Origin: Metabacillus endolithicus
GTDB lineage: Bacteria; Bacillota; Bacilli; Bacillales; Bacillaceae
Assembly: GCF_023078335.1 (NCBI RefSeq)
Contig: NZ_CP095550.1
Coordinates: forward strand, 2,276,001 to 2,340,000
Reading direction: 5' to 3'
Length of the DNA stretch: 64,000 nt
Shown: piece by piece, positions 9,547 to 18,752 of the stretch
Position numbering within the stretch: position 1 is the stretch's first letter
How the letters are laid out: the number at the start of each line of letters is the position of its first letter
Notes under the pieces: generated by a model
What the model was told of the DNA's origin: nothing
What the model saw: only the letters and a program-made list of their open reading frames with translations
Databases searched by the model: none
Translations under genes and position numbers: made by a program

Positions 9547-9558
9547 GAAAACGTATTC
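9547..9558. promoter_or_regulatory. Probable LacI-type operator (operon side)
   Basis: GAAAACGTATTC differs by one base from the perfect palindrome GAATACGTATTC at 9737-9748 in front of the regulator gene. It lies 17-28 bases downstream of the operon -10 element, where a bound repressor would block transcription. Confidence 0.65.
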
Positions 9559-9574
9559 ACGTTTCCTGGTTTTC

Positions 9575-9603
9575 ATGTTACGCTAGGTGTATATAAAAGT
9601 CAA
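9575..9603 (-). promoter_or_regulatory. Probable sigma-A promoter of the sugar operon
   Basis: On the minus strand TTGACT (9603-9598) is followed after 17 bases by TAACAT (9580-9575). The -35 is good and the -10 moderate. It lies between the cre-like site and the operator. Confidence 0.6.
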
Positions 9604-9611
9604 TACGTAAT

Positions 9612-9625
9612 TTAAAGCGTTTTCA
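9612..9625. promoter_or_regulatory. cre-like site for catabolite control
   Basis: TTAAAGCGTTTTCA matches 13 of 14 positions of the CcpA site consensus TGWAANCGNTNWCA. It lies nine bases upstream of the operon -35 element, in line with glucose control of a sugar operon. Confidence 0.65.
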
Positions 9626-9736
9626 GTGATCTTTATGTGATAACCTGATTTTTCTAATACTTGATTTTTATATGGTATAATAACAATATATTATACTCAA
9701 AAAGCAAATGAATGACTTCATTCTATTCATATATAA

Positions 9737-9748
9737 GAATACGTATTC
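9737..9748. promoter_or_regulatory. Probable LacI-type operator (regulator side)
   Basis: GAATACGTATTC is a perfect 12-bp palindrome six bases before the GGAGG of the regulator gene, suggesting autoregulation. A TATAAT at 9676-9681 may be the -10 of the regulator promoter. Confidence 0.65.
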
Positions 9749-9764
9749 ACAACGGAGGAGCACA

Positions 9765-10748
9765 ATGAATAAATTAACAATGAAAGAAATCGCTAAACTT
9801 GCAAACGTTTCCCAATCAACTGTATCAAGAGTGATAAACGGTAACACAGGAGTAAATGAAGAGGCCATGAAACGGGTGCTTCAAGTCATCGAAGAAGTAG
9901 GATATGTGCCAAACAAAGCTGCACAAACACTAAAAAAAAGTCAATCAAATATTATCGGAGTATGTTTAACAGAAACCTATAATCCATATTTCGTCGAGCT
10001 AGTGGATGCACTCGAATCAGAAGCCAGAAAAATTGGTTACAGTATTTTACTGCATAATTCCAAGCATAATCCCATCACAGAATGGGAAAGCATTCAAAAC
10101 TTTATTGCCCGTCAGGTTGACGGAATAATTCTTGTTCCAACTGGTGAATATAATATCCAGCGAATTAGTAAGCTCGCCATTCCGACAATCGTCATGACAC
10201 AAAACCGCAAACCACTTGATAGCGTGGGACTTGATCACATGAAAGCAGGTAAAATTGTTGGTGAAAAATTCATACACGCTGGTCATAAAACCTTTGGATA
10301 TGTTGGAACCAACCCTGATGATGATAAATTTCTCGGCTATAAAAGTGCCCTATATGAAAACGGCTTCAGCTTCGACCTAAAAAATTACATTCAGCTCGAA
10401 GAAACATCAAAAAACAATTTCTTAATGAGACGTGACATCGAAGATTACTTAAACAAGGTGAAATCCCTCGACTTCACCTGTCTATTTACAAACAATGACA
10501 TTATGGCACTAGAATTTATGAAAGCCGCTAGAGAGAGGAACATAAAGGTCCCTGAGGATATTAGTGTGATCGGATTTGACGATACGTATCTTGCTAAAAT
10601 TATGGGAATCTCTAGTATTCATCAGCCGATTGAAGAGATGGTGAAAACAACCATTGATATCCTGGTAGACAGGATGGAGAATGAGGTTTCGTCAGAGTCT
10701 GTACAGATTAAGCTGGATCCGACGTTGATTGAGAGAATGAGTAGTTGA
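9765..10748 (+). CDS. LacI/GalR-family transcriptional regulator of sugar operon
   Basis: The 327-residue protein starts at ATG 9765, six bases after GGAGG; the frame upstream to 9708 is ignored. Residues 6-25 form the LacI helix-turn-helix (KEIAKLANVSQSTVSRVING) and a hinge follows at about 45-60. A periplasmic-binding-like effector domain follows, with FTNNDIMALEFMKAARE and VPEDISVIGFDDTYLAKIM near the C-terminus. It is divergent from the sugar operon and shares a 250-bp control region with two copies of a GAAWACGTATTC palindrome. It most likely represses that operon and its own gene until a fructan or sucrose-derived ligand binds. Confidence 0.92.
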   Translation: MNKLTMKEIAKLANVSQSTVSRVINGNTGVNEEAMKRVLQVIEEVGYVPNKAAQTLKKSQSNIIGVCLTETYNPYFVELVDALESEARKIGYSILLHNSKHNPITEWESIQNFIARQVDGIILVPTGEYNIQRISKLAIPTIVMTQNRKPLDSVGLDHMKAGKIVGEKFIHAGHKTFGYVGTNPDDDKFLGYKSALYENGFSFDLKNYIQLEETSKNNFLMRRDIEDYLNKVKSLDFTCLFTNNDIMALEFMKAARERNIKVPEDISVIGFDDTYLAKIMGISSIHQPIEEMVKTTIDILVDRMENEVSSESVQIKLDPTLIERMSS

Positions 10749-10845
10749 TGGGTTGGCGTTCTAAACAATTAGAAGCGTCGCTGAGTTGTATATATAGATT
10801 TGAATTTTGGATCAAACTGATCTTTCAATCGAGGAAATTCCGCAC

Positions 10846-10881
10846 GAAGAAGCCAAGGGACCTGTCCCCTTGGCTTCTTTC
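10846..10881 (+). terminator. Terminator after LacI-type gene
   Basis: GAAGAAGCCAAGGG pairs with CCCTTGGCTTCTTTC across a seven-base loop (ACCTGTC), followed by a T-rich stretch. The loop and neck contain GGGACCTGTCCC, related to the short elements scattered through the window. Confidence 0.8.
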
Positions 10882-10980
10882 TCGAAAAATGATAGATTTT
10901 GACTGATCCTTCCTATAAAATTGATTTTGGAAAACATTTCTATCATATTGATAAAAATATCCTTTTTTCGGAGGTTACTT

Positions 10981-11883
10981 ATGATCGCATCAACAAAAAA
11001 ACTAAGAAGTTCCCTATTAAAAGCATCAACCTTATTACTAGTTACATCCTCAATTCTTATCACACCAACTATTAGTGAAGCAGTAAATTCTAAAAAACCA
11101 CAACTCTCTAATAGTGAAATGACAAAGTATCCAGCTGAAATAATTAAAGGGATTCGTTTAACACTCAGAATAGAGAAGCACGGAAGATTAACACCTATCG
11201 AAATAACAGAACAGATTGAGAATATGTCGAAAGTAAATGCAATGGATACATATATAAGAAGCTTTCCAAACGATTTAACAGGTTCAAGGGTAAGAGAAAT
11301 CGTTCATCAAATTTATAAAATTGACCTTGATGCGATTTCTGACTTAGGAGCTGGAACGAAACAGAGTGTTTATCCTGATCAAATAACAAAAGCCATAAAA
11401 CAAGTAGTGGATGTGGATGATATAGATTCCTATATTCACAACCTCTCTAAATCTGAAGTTATGGATTTGTACCTGGAATCTTATCATTACGAGTTAGCTC
11501 CGAGTGCTATAAGAGTTGCCATTAATTTAATATTTGGCACAAATTTAGATGGTATTTCTACATTAGAGAATTCTGGAATAGGACTATTTTCGAAGGGGCA
11601 ATGGATTAATCAGTCGAGTGAAGATTTGTTCGTGGTTCATACGAGTGATGATGATGTTGATGTGAAAATTTATCCAACAGATTATTTCAAGAAACGTACT
11701 GGATTAGATGAACTTCCGAGTGATTTGCAAGACTCATTAAAAGAGCTAGGCTACTATTTTAATAAAGAGATCGGTGCTTATTATTATGCTGATCCTCATG
11801 GTCAATCGGTGCCTGATTCTTTTAAAGGTCAAACATTAGGGTTACTAATTGGGTATATTTCTACTAATTATTCAGATCGATAA
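10981..11883 (+). CDS. Secreted protein of unknown function
   Basis: ATG 10981 follows GGAGG by seven to eight bases, and the 300-residue product begins with a signal peptide (about residues 1-36, basic then hydrophobic, ending in ISEAV). The mature part has at least two similar helical segments: YPAEIIKGIRLTLRIEKHGRL... and YPDQITKAIKQVVDVDDIDSY..., each followed by a MDTYIRSF- or VMDLYLES-like stretch, so it may contain an internal duplication. No enzyme motif is visible. It is a single-gene unit ending at a shared bidirectional terminator. Confidence 0.75.
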   Translation: MIASTKKLRSSLLKASTLLLVTSSILITPTISEAVNSKKPQLSNSEMTKYPAEIIKGIRLTLRIEKHGRLTPIEITEQIENMSKVNAMDTYIRSFPNDLTGSRVREIVHQIYKIDLDAISDLGAGTKQSVYPDQITKAIKQVVDVDDIDSYIHNLSKSEVMDLYLESYHYELAPSAIRVAINLIFGTNLDGISTLENSGIGLFSKGQWINQSSEDLFVVHTSDDDVDVKIYPTDYFKKRTGLDELPSDLQDSLKELGYYFNKEIGAYYYADPHGQSVPDSFKGQTLGLLIGYISTNYSDR

Positions 11884-11963
11884 GTTTGCAACTTATAGTT
11901 GTGGTTTAATGGATTTTTTAATAATTTCACCTAAAATTGTTTATTGGGGCCTTCGACAAAAAT

Positions 11964-11987
11964 CGGGTGGTGCCTGTGCACCACCCG
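11964..11987. terminator. Bidirectional terminator containing a GGTGCCTGT element
   Basis: CGGGTGGTG pairs perfectly with CACCACCCG over CCTGTG, between two convergent genes. The stem contains the GGTGCCTG core seen in the other scattered elements. Confidence 0.8.
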
Positions 11988-11998
11988 AAATTCCAAAC

Positions 11999-14812
11999 CT
12001 ACTCTCTATCTCTACCTTTCTCTAAGAAGGATTTCTCTACTTTATTGTTCTGCTTACTAGACTTATCTTTCACTGATCCTTTACCTTTCTTTGCTACTTC
12101 AGAACCAACTGAAGCAAAGATGCTATTGGCCAGCAGGCGATAGCTTGATTGTGTATGTGCTCTAAAGGCAAGGTCGTTTGCAAATAGAGTAATATTTGAA
12201 TCTTCAAGATTTTGAGTAAATGCTAGTGTTTGACCTCTTGCAGCGTCATGACCAGGCCACCATCCAGCTACATAGAAATCGTCACTATTGCTTACAGTTG
12301 CTAATACTTGAGCATCTTTAGGAACAGACGTAATCCATGCACCATTTGTTGTGTACAATAACTCATTCTTTTCATATCCAGAGGTTAGAATGTGATCATT
12401 TACGTTTGCTTTTAATAAACCTTCATGACCAGGGCTTGTGTAATCGAAGCTGTAACCTTCTCCTAGCACTTCACTGTTTTTCACAGCATTCAGAGCATAC
12501 ACTCCAATTCCAACATAAGCTTTCCCATCCAGACTATTAACATCAAATGAACTACCATCACTAACAACAACGTCTGCATCTTCAGTAGAATTAACTAATT
12601 CAAACCCCAGTTCTTTTAATGAAAACTTTAATTGAGCTGAACCTGTTACTGCTACTTTAGGAAGAGTTAATTTTTCCGTTTTTATGTTTTGTGTTGTACC
12701 AGCTGATGAAGCCTCGTAGTAAAAATCTTCATACTGTACTAAATCCTTTGTATTAACGATATAGTCACCTTTATTTACTTTTCCCTTTGTTTCCATTGCT
12801 TTTTCAACGACTTTTCCATCTTTTAAAAGCTCATTGATTAATTTTACCGTGTCATTATTTGTGTTAGATAAAATTTGTTTTGGCGCCTTGCCAACTACAT
12901 CACCAGTTGGTAATGTTACGCTGTCTACTTCTTTTGTAACCTTGGCAAAAGCATTCTCCTCACGTACTTCATCCAAATCAAATCCTCTTAAGTCAGAGAA
13001 ATTAACAACGATCGGATCGTACATTGCACCCCAGTCTGATACATCGTCACCTTTGTAAAGCATCGCATTAGCTAGACCGCGTTTTGCTTGATTCATCGGC
13101 ACGATATATGTTCCCTTTGGATATGCAGTTCCATTTACTTTCGCTGTTTTTGTGGTTTGCTCTACTTTTACCCCATTGCGAAGTAAGTATTCAACCATTT
13201 TTGTTGCTTCTAGTGGATTCTTTTGTCCTTTTTCATGAACTGGAATCACGTAATATTCTGGGAAGAAGTTTTCATTTTCTCCTCTTGTGCGTCCAATTGA
13301 TTCACCGGATGCATTTACAAAATACTCATCTACGGCGCGATTGTCTTCACCATTTACTCCACGCTTAAAGATTTCAAGCTGATTTTTATAAAGTTCATCT
13401 TTGTTTTCCGTTACATAAAGCGTTGCCCCAAGGCCTGTTGCATACATAGCATCATAACCATTTTGGCTTAATGCTGGTGTTTCAATTGTATGACCAAGTG
13501 ATCCATGTAGCATTGCATACATTGCCGTATAAGCAGGCGTCATATCATCCCAGCCGTCGCCATAATCAAGAGCCGGAATTTCATAGGAATCGTAGGCTGA
13601 GTTACTGATTCCTGCGTCACCCATTGCATGCGCCTGCTCGATCATGTTTCCATAAAGTAAATCGTACTCAAAGTTCGGGTTATGCGGCGGTGTTGTCGGC
13701 TCAATTAAGAAACCACCCACATAACCATGCATATCAAGGAACGAAAGTGGTGTCCACTTCGCAATTTCTTGTGTTACTTCTTGTGTTTCTATTTGTGTTT
13801 GGTAATGGTTATCACGGTTTAAGTCAAAGCCATTTGCGTTTGCTCTCGTGTTTGCTACTCTACCATCAGGATTGTTTGTGAACATATAAAGGAAAATCAC
13901 ATCATCAAGAACATCATCCACGTTTAACGTAACAGCTTTTTCTTGTTTATTCTCAATTGTATTGAAAGTAATTTCGTCTTCTAATGCAAACTTCTTGAAC
14001 AATTCAACCTGAGCGTCCACACCTTCTACTTCGTCAGGGTGAATATTGTTAATCCAGACGGGAACTTGGTAATCACCCATTTCTCCGTCTTCTAACTTTT
14101 CTAGTAAACTCTCAGGATCTTCTAATGCAGTTGGTAGGGTTTCATTTAAATACTTATCTACCGCTTCTTTATCTTTAGCTAAAACAACAAAATGAAGGTC
14201 ACGACCTTCTACTGATTTTCCAAAGCTTTGGTATTCAAGGTAGCGATCATTCGTTTCTTCAGCTTCTTCAAAGACTGAATCAATCGTTGGCTTCAATTCT
14301 TCATAAAAATGAAATTGGTCGTATACATTTAGTTCGACTGTCTGTACTGCTTTCTTTTTACTAGCTTTATCAACTAATGCTAGTTCGTAATCACCAATAA
14401 ATTGTTGATATTGAGTACGAATTGTTCGGTTTGATAGATTGTCTCTGTCGTAAAGAAGGTCAAACTCTAAAGTTGCCTTGATTGTTGTTGTACCGTCTAC
14501 GAAATGAGGTTCCTCAATTACAGTTATGAAAGGATCTCCATTATAGCTTGTCCCACCAGACCACTTTTTCCATTCTGAAAGGCTTTTCCCTCCAAATAGG
14601 AATTCTAGTTGACTAAAGTCGACATTTCCACCGAAATCTGCCATAACTTCTACTGTTCTGGTTTCGGTTAATGAGAGTAATGTCCTATTAGTCTCTAACT
14701 CTATTACTTCATAGTTCTCCGCTGTTTCAGTAGCTGATACAGGTATTGCTGATTGTGCGAATAGAGCTAGTACTAATAGAAATGCTAGTAACCCTGAAAA
14801 CCTCTTCTTCAT
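11999..14812 (-). CDS. Secreted M14-family zinc metallocarboxypeptidase
   Basis: The 937-residue protein has a signal peptide (about residues 1-28, ending PVSATE). Its catalytic part shows the M14 zinc ligands: NIHPDEVEG supplies His and Glu, and LSFLDMHGYVG supplies the second His. An arginine/asparagine stretch (NTRANANGFDLNRDN) and the catalytic Glu in GHTIETPA are also present. A long C-terminal region (about 470 residues) follows, without an anchor motif. It should be an exported peptidase that removes C-terminal residues from peptides. ATG 14812 follows AAGGGATG; a TTG one codon earlier is less likely. It is monocistronic. Confidence 0.88.
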   Translation of the reverse strand: MKKRFSGLLAFLLVLALFAQSAIPVSATETAENYEVIELETNRTLLSLTETRTVEVMADFGGNVDFSQLEFLFGGKSLSEWKKWSGGTSYNGDPFITVIEEPHFVDGTTTIKATLEFDLLYDRDNLSNRTIRTQYQQFIGDYELALVDKASKKKAVQTVELNVYDQFHFYEELKPTIDSVFEEAEETNDRYLEYQSFGKSVEGRDLHFVVLAKDKEAVDKYLNETLPTALEDPESLLEKLEDGEMGDYQVPVWINNIHPDEVEGVDAQVELFKKFALEDEITFNTIENKQEKAVTLNVDDVLDDVIFLYMFTNNPDGRVANTRANANGFDLNRDNHYQTQIETQEVTQEIAKWTPLSFLDMHGYVGGFLIEPTTPPHNPNFEYDLLYGNMIEQAHAMGDAGISNSAYDSYEIPALDYGDGWDDMTPAYTAMYAMLHGSLGHTIETPALSQNGYDAMYATGLGATLYVTENKDELYKNQLEIFKRGVNGEDNRAVDEYFVNASGESIGRTRGENENFFPEYYVIPVHEKGQKNPLEATKMVEYLLRNGVKVEQTTKTAKVNGTAYPKGTYIVPMNQAKRGLANAMLYKGDDVSDWGAMYDPIVVNFSDLRGFDLDEVREENAFAKVTKEVDSVTLPTGDVVGKAPKQILSNTNNDTVKLINELLKDGKVVEKAMETKGKVNKGDYIVNTKDLVQYEDFYYEASSAGTTQNIKTEKLTLPKVAVTGSAQLKFSLKELGFELVNSTEDADVVVSDGSSFDVNSLDGKAYVGIGVYALNAVKNSEVLGEGYSFDYTSPGHEGLLKANVNDHILTSGYEKNELLYTTNGAWITSVPKDAQVLATVSNSDDFYVAGWWPGHDAARGQTLAFTQNLEDSNITLFANDLAFRAHTQSSYRLLANSIFASVGSEVAKKGKGSVKDKSSKQNNKVEKSFLEKGRDRE

Positions 14813-15318
14813 CAAATCATCCCTTCTTTTATGTATGTTAAATAGATCACATAATTAATGGTAATAGAATATTCAGAAATCAAACAGTGAAAATAGTTCG
14901 GGATACGAAAGGAAATTACTCGACAATATTTAGGCTTAGATGACCAGTGAAGATTATAGAAGCAGAGGTTACTAGGTACTAAGTATAGGGGTTTTACCTT
15001 TTATTTCTACTAATTATTGTATTATTGCTTGCTAGATTCAGCTATTACTCGTAAAATTGGAGTTCTTTTTTACATTGTTTCTTGTTCAATAGCAGACACT
15101 CCACTTGAAGGAATAGGTGTTTATTTCCGATATTTACTTATAAATTTGGGAATGGAAATATCAATCTATTTATTCATACAATCACTTACAATCTTGTTAT
15201 ATCGTTACATTAAGTTCATCTATCTAGATTATCCAGAAAATAATTTGGGGATGGGGATGGAGGACAAGGAACCTGTCCCTTTGTCTTCATTTATAGATAA
15301 AATTTTAAGTGGTTGTGG
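14813..15318. other. Intergenic region with one hairpin, no supported gene
   Basis: A 109-codon frame at 15017-15346 has no ribosome binding site and runs across a hairpin and a cre site, so it is not called. The hairpin at 15258-15287 (GAGGACAAGG facing CCTTTGTCTTC, with AACCTGTC between) is another member of the ACCTGTCCC element group. Nothing else is recognised. Confidence 0.5.
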
Positions 15319-15347
15319 TGGACTTTGTAAGCGTTTCCAAGTATAAT
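15319..15347 (+). promoter_or_regulatory. Promoter overlapped by a cre site
   Basis: TGGACT (15319-15324), 17 bases, then TATAAT (15342-15347). TGTAAGCGTTTCCA at 15326-15339 matches the CcpA consensus at 13 of 14 positions and lies within the spacer, a position suited to repression. The next coding sequence is the 33-residue peptide at 15391. Confidence 0.6.
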
Positions 15348-15390
15348 ATAGGTATTCAGTCATTATTTTATTTTTTAAGGAGTGGTCTTA

Positions 15391-15492
15391 ATGGAGCATC
15401 AAGAGAATGTATTTGTAGGAATGTTTTGGGGAGCATTATTAAGTTTTCCATTATGGGCTGCGTTTTTTTTATTTTTGAAGTTTCTTTTATAA
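15391..15492 (+). CDS. 33-residue hydrophobic membrane peptide
   Basis: ATG 15391 lies about nine bases after AAGGAG and opens a 33-codon frame. The product has a short charged N-terminus (MEHQENVF) followed by one long hydrophobic helix (about residues 8-33) rich in F, L, W and A. It is the only coding candidate behind the cre-overlapped promoter, so it may be a catabolite-controlled small membrane protein. I do not recognise a family. A long-range inverted repeat (GGAATGGAAA near 15514 with TTTCCATTCC near 15565) follows. Confidence 0.55.
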   Translation: MEHQENVFVGMFWGALLSFPLWAAFFLFLKFLL

Positions 15493-15627
15493 GAGTGATA
15501 GCCTATTAAAATAGGAATGGAAATAAAAGCTGTTATTATAATTTCCTTGAAAACAAGTTAACCATTTTCCATTCCAATTTCCTTTTTCTATTCATCTTAA
15601 AAAGTCACCCCAAAGAGTGACTCTTCT

Positions 15628-16521
15628 TTACTTAGGCAATAGTCCTGCTCCTATTAACCCTGCCTTTTGATCCAATAATGCCGGCTTTAGTACGAAGTCT
15701 TCCTTCAAGCTTGGATACAAATATCCCTTTGTTTTTTCAATTAACGGCTCTACTATTAAATGCTTCGATTTCATTACACCCCCACCGATAACGATAATCT
15801 CAGGGTTAACTGTGTGAACAATATTTGCCAAGCCAATCGCTAGATAATTAATGGCTTCATCAAGAATTGCTTGCGCTTCTTTGTTGCCCTGCTCTGCCAG
15901 ATGGAAGACTCCTTGTGCACCGTTTGTGATGTTCAAGCGTTCTTTGCCGATTCTGCCGATTGCGGTTCCGCTTGCTAGTCCTTCGAGCGCACCTTTGTTC
16001 AGTCCTGGGCCGTGGTAGGCGTCTGGGCTTGGGTTGACAATCATATTGCCAATCTCGCCGCAGCTTCCTTGTGCACCTGAAACAAGCTCGCCGTTTAGCA
16101 CGTATCCGCCACCGATTCCCGTGCTAACGGTGATAAAGAATACACTGCTTGCGCCTTTTCCTGCACCAAGAGTTGCCTCAGCCAGTGCTGCTGCGTTTGC
16201 ATCGTTTTCTAGCTTCACTGGTAGGCTGATTTTTTCTTCGAGCAGTTGGACGATCGGAATGTTTACCCAGCCTGGTAGGTTTGGTGGTTCGATAATGATT
16301 CCGTCATGTGGGTTGAGTGGGCCTGGTGAACCGATACCGATCGCTTTGATTTTATACGTAGCTTTTAGTTGGTTGATGATCTCTGCCATTTGGTTGATCA
16401 CATACTGGGGTCCTTTTGCTGCTTCTGTTGGTTGGCTTTGTTCGTTGATGATTTCTCCTTGCTCGTTGAAGACGCCGATGCGCAGGTTTGTACCGCCGAG
16501 GTCGATTCCGATTGTGTGCAT
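15628..16521 (-). CDS. ROK-family sugar kinase (glucokinase-like)
   Basis: The 297-residue protein has the N-terminal phosphate loop IGIDLGGTNLRIGVF, the catalytic region LENDANAAALAEATLGAGKG with its conserved Asp, and VFFITVSTGIGGGYVLNGEL. The CxCGxxGCxE zinc motif of many ROK kinases and repressors is not present (GSCGEIGNM occurs instead). There is no helix-turn-helix, so it is a kinase, not a ROK repressor. It should phosphorylate glucose or a related hexose with ATP in the cytoplasm. A strong AAGGAGG lies eight bases before ATG. It may serve the sucrose locus 5 kb away, but this is inference. Confidence 0.85.
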   Translation of the reverse strand: MHTIGIDLGGTNLRIGVFNEQGEIINEQSQPTEAAKGPQYVINQMAEIINQLKATYKIKAIGIGSPGPLNPHDGIIIEPPNLPGWVNIPIVQLLEEKISLPVKLENDANAAALAEATLGAGKGASSVFFITVSTGIGGGYVLNGELVSGAQGSCGEIGNMIVNPSPDAYHGPGLNKGALEGLASGTAIGRIGKERLNITNGAQGVFHLAEQGNKEAQAILDEAINYLAIGLANIVHTVNPEIIVIGGGVMKSKHLIVEPLIEKTKGYLYPSLKEDFVLKPALLDQKAGLIGAGLLPK

Positions 16522-16683
16522 GGCTGTGCCTCCTTTTCCTTTATTTCTTTGTGATAAATTTGTTCTGTTACCTGTACTAGTTCATTATGTCCTAAGTTTA
16601 CCTGAATGTTGGATGTATGAAAAGGATTACAAAAAGTAGTAATTTCTCTACAAAGAGGGAGATTACTTCTTTAAATGAAAAAA

Positions 16684-16699
16684 CATCCACTGGGGATGC
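16684..16699 (-). terminator. Terminator of the secreted-protein gene
   Basis: On the minus strand GCATCC pairs with GGATGT over CCAGT, followed by TTTTT. A second, weaker inverted repeat lies at about 16637-16675. Confidence 0.75.
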
Positions 16700-16712
16700 T
16701 TTTTTCTTCTTC

Positions 16713-17759
16713 TTAGTACAGTTCAGAAGGATCAATTGGCTCATATAAAGACGGATCAAAGTTTCCATCCATATTCATTAGTCGATATAGAGCATAAAAG
16801 TTGCCTTCGCCGTATGTCTGATCTTCATAGAATTGTGCATTTAGAATTTGGCCAGTTTGACTTACAAAGATGATTTCATCAAGAGCATCGTCTGTTGGAT
16901 ATGGATTGTAGTAAACATCTCCATCAAATGAGTCTAGGAATTCAGCCGGAAAGCCGTAGCCACCTGCGATATATGTGTGAGCAATAAAGTTCACTGTATC
17001 GTTGCCACCGTAATAAACATAAAGATCTTCATCAAACTCTGAATATGGATAAGGATAGACGTATGCTAAATATGTGCCACCTTCAAATTCATCAAGATCT
17101 TTATAAGTTGGTTGACCGAGTGTTTTGAATGTTTCATTTCTTGTTTGTGAAAGTGTTGCCCCGTTCAGCAGGATGTCTCCTGTTGCTGGGTTGTACGTTA
17201 ATTTAACTGCTTCTCCATCACCTGCTGTTGTTTGGTTAAGCTTGTCATTGAACCAGTTGATGTAGGCTGTTAATTCTTGGTTTACTGATGCTGGAAGGGC
17301 TTTGTAGCCTCCTGCTTGTTTAATCGCAACAGCACGTTTTTTCAGTCTGTCTAATTTTGCATAATCACTTTTCATTTTAGTGAATTCACTATTATAGTAG
17401 GAATCTGTGATTACAGCGATTAGTCTGTATTGAGAAACCTCATAGATAACACGTTCTCTCGCTACTTTTGCCACTTTTACATATGTGTCATTTAAGTATT
17501 TGCGGTTTTTAGAGCCTGAAACTTTTCCAATTGCACGTTCAACCTTTTTAATATCAGCGCTGAATGCATCGTATTGCTCATTGATGTAATAAAGATCGCC
17601 ATTGCTAATTGTTTGATTGAATGCATTTGTTTTTTGTAGTAGTTTTTTCCCTGCACCTACAGCGTTTGCATAGTTGGTGTCTGTAGCAGCACTTGATGTT
17701 GTTGGCAGGATCGATGCGGTGAATAAAGTAAGTAAAATTGCCAGAAGTATTTTCTTCAT
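16713..17759 (-). CDS. Secreted protein of unknown function
   Basis: The 348-residue product has a clear signal peptide (residues 1-24, ending TSSAA), a helical lysine-rich region (about 30-190) and a C-terminal part rich in Y, D and G (AYVYPYPYSEFDEDLYVYYGG, YNPYPTDDALDE). The middle segment (LNGATLSQTRNETFKTLGQPTY) looks like a small repeat fold. GGAGG lies six bases before ATG. It is monocistronic with its own terminator. No family is recognised. Confidence 0.75.
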   Translation of the reverse strand: MKKILLAILLTLFTASILPTTSSAATDTNYANAVGAGKKLLQKTNAFNQTISNGDLYYINEQYDAFSADIKKVERAIGKVSGSKNRKYLNDTYVKVAKVARERVIYEVSQYRLIAVITDSYYNSEFTKMKSDYAKLDRLKKRAVAIKQAGGYKALPASVNQELTAYINWFNDKLNQTTAGDGEAVKLTYNPATGDILLNGATLSQTRNETFKTLGQPTYKDLDEFEGGTYLAYVYPYPYSEFDEDLYVYYGGNDTVNFIAHTYIAGGYGFPAEFLDSFDGDVYYNPYPTDDALDEIIFVSQTGQILNAQFYEDQTYGEGNFYALYRLMNMDGNFDPSLYEPIDPSELY

Positions 17760-18074
17760 GTTCAGCCTCCGAAGTAGTAGTAAAAACCTACTATAAATGT
17801 ACTATTCTAGGAGACTGTTAGTCAATTTAAACTTTAATGGTAGATGGTGGGGAACATCTTATTATATAAGCCATTTTTTTCTTGTACAGAAACCTATTAG
17901 TGCACCTGATTCCTCTAGGTTAGAAAGGGCAGAAAAAAGAAGTACCTCCATAAGAGATACTTCTTTATCGTATTATCCTATGGGAACATTTTTAAGAGGT
18001 TTGCTGAGTTTTGTTTTGCTCAGTTCTTTCGGGTTCATTCATTATGTCTGAAGCTCATTTAAGTGGGTTATATT

Positions 18075-18416
18075 TCATGTGAAGTCTATTAAATCAAATT
18101 GCTTTTTTAATTTAGATATTTCTCTTTCATTTTGGACGGTCTTTTCCCAAGTATGTTCATGGTCCAACTCGTTTGAAGAAATTCGACTGCTAATTTCATT
18201 GTGGTGCTTTTCATATTCCAGTCGTAATCGAGCTATATCTTCCCGTGTTCCTTTTTGGTCTTGTTTCATTCCTGATATGTCTTGTTTCATTCCTGATATG
18301 TCTTGTTTCATTTCCTTAATCTCTTGTCTCGTTTCTAGTTGTTCTCTCTTAATATCACCAACCATCCTAATCAAGTTGGCTAACATGTCCTCCATTCGCT
18401 CTAATCGTTCTTCCAT
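18075..18416 (-). CDS. Coiled-coil protein of unknown function
   Basis: The 113-residue protein is almost entirely a predicted coiled coil (MEERLERMEDMLANLIRM..., long E/K/Q heptads). It contains two exact copies of a seven-residue unit, KQDISGM, and one variant. ATG 18416 is chosen because AAGGAGG lies eight bases before it; the GTG three codons upstream overlaps that site. The C-terminal part (REISKLKKQFDLI) resembles the end of the protein at 23719-24018, which has the same layout and translation start arrangement, so the two are probably paralogues. The role is unknown. Confidence 0.75.
   Translation of the reverse strand: MEERLERMEDMLANLIRMVGDIKREQLETRQEIKEMKQDISGMKQDISGMKQDQKGTREDIARLRLEYEKHHNEISSRISSNELDHEHTWEKTVQNEREISKLKKQFDLIDFT
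18259..18300. repeat. Two exact 21-bp tandem copies inside a coiled-coil gene
   Basis: The unit beginning TCTTGTTTCATTCC occurs at 18259-18279 and 18280-18300 with no difference. It encodes one heptad per copy, so gain or loss of a unit would change coiled-coil length without breaking the frame. Confidence 0.9.
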
Positions 18417-18698
18417 TGAATTCACCTCCTTCTCAACAATATTTTACAATCTTTTTACGTGGTACGCCATTGGTTGATCGAATTTTACAAGAAATTAACA
18501 AAGACAGTTTTGTATGGTAGACTGCCCTCAACCTAGCCCTTCACCTATCTGCTAGTTGTCCTTTTATAAAATATTTCCCGAGTAATATATAACTAATCAA
18601 GTTAGCAACGTCACAAAGTCGCACCAGCCATTTGCCAAAGAAAAAATCTCAACAAATTTCGGGAATTGACAGGCACCAAAACAAATTCCGACAAAATC

Positions 18699-18752
18699 GG
18701 GTGGTGACTAGGCACCACCCACACAAAAACGAGCACCCTCAAAGGCGCTCGT
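18699..18752. terminator. Two adjacent terminator hairpins
   Basis: GGGTGGTG pairs with CACCACCC (18699-18720, with GACTAGGCACC element sequence). ACGAGCACC pairs with GGCGCTCGT (18729-18752, one mismatch) followed by T-rich sequence. They lie at the 3' end of the small gene at 18708-18902. Confidence 0.75.

Noticed and set aside
13084..13368. Frames on the opposite strand of the M14 peptidase gene
   Set aside because: They are shadows of a strongly supported gene and have no start signals.
15017..15346. 109-codon frame on the plus strand
   Set aside because: No ribosome binding site; it crosses a hairpin element, a cre site and a promoter, and the composition is not gene-like at the end.
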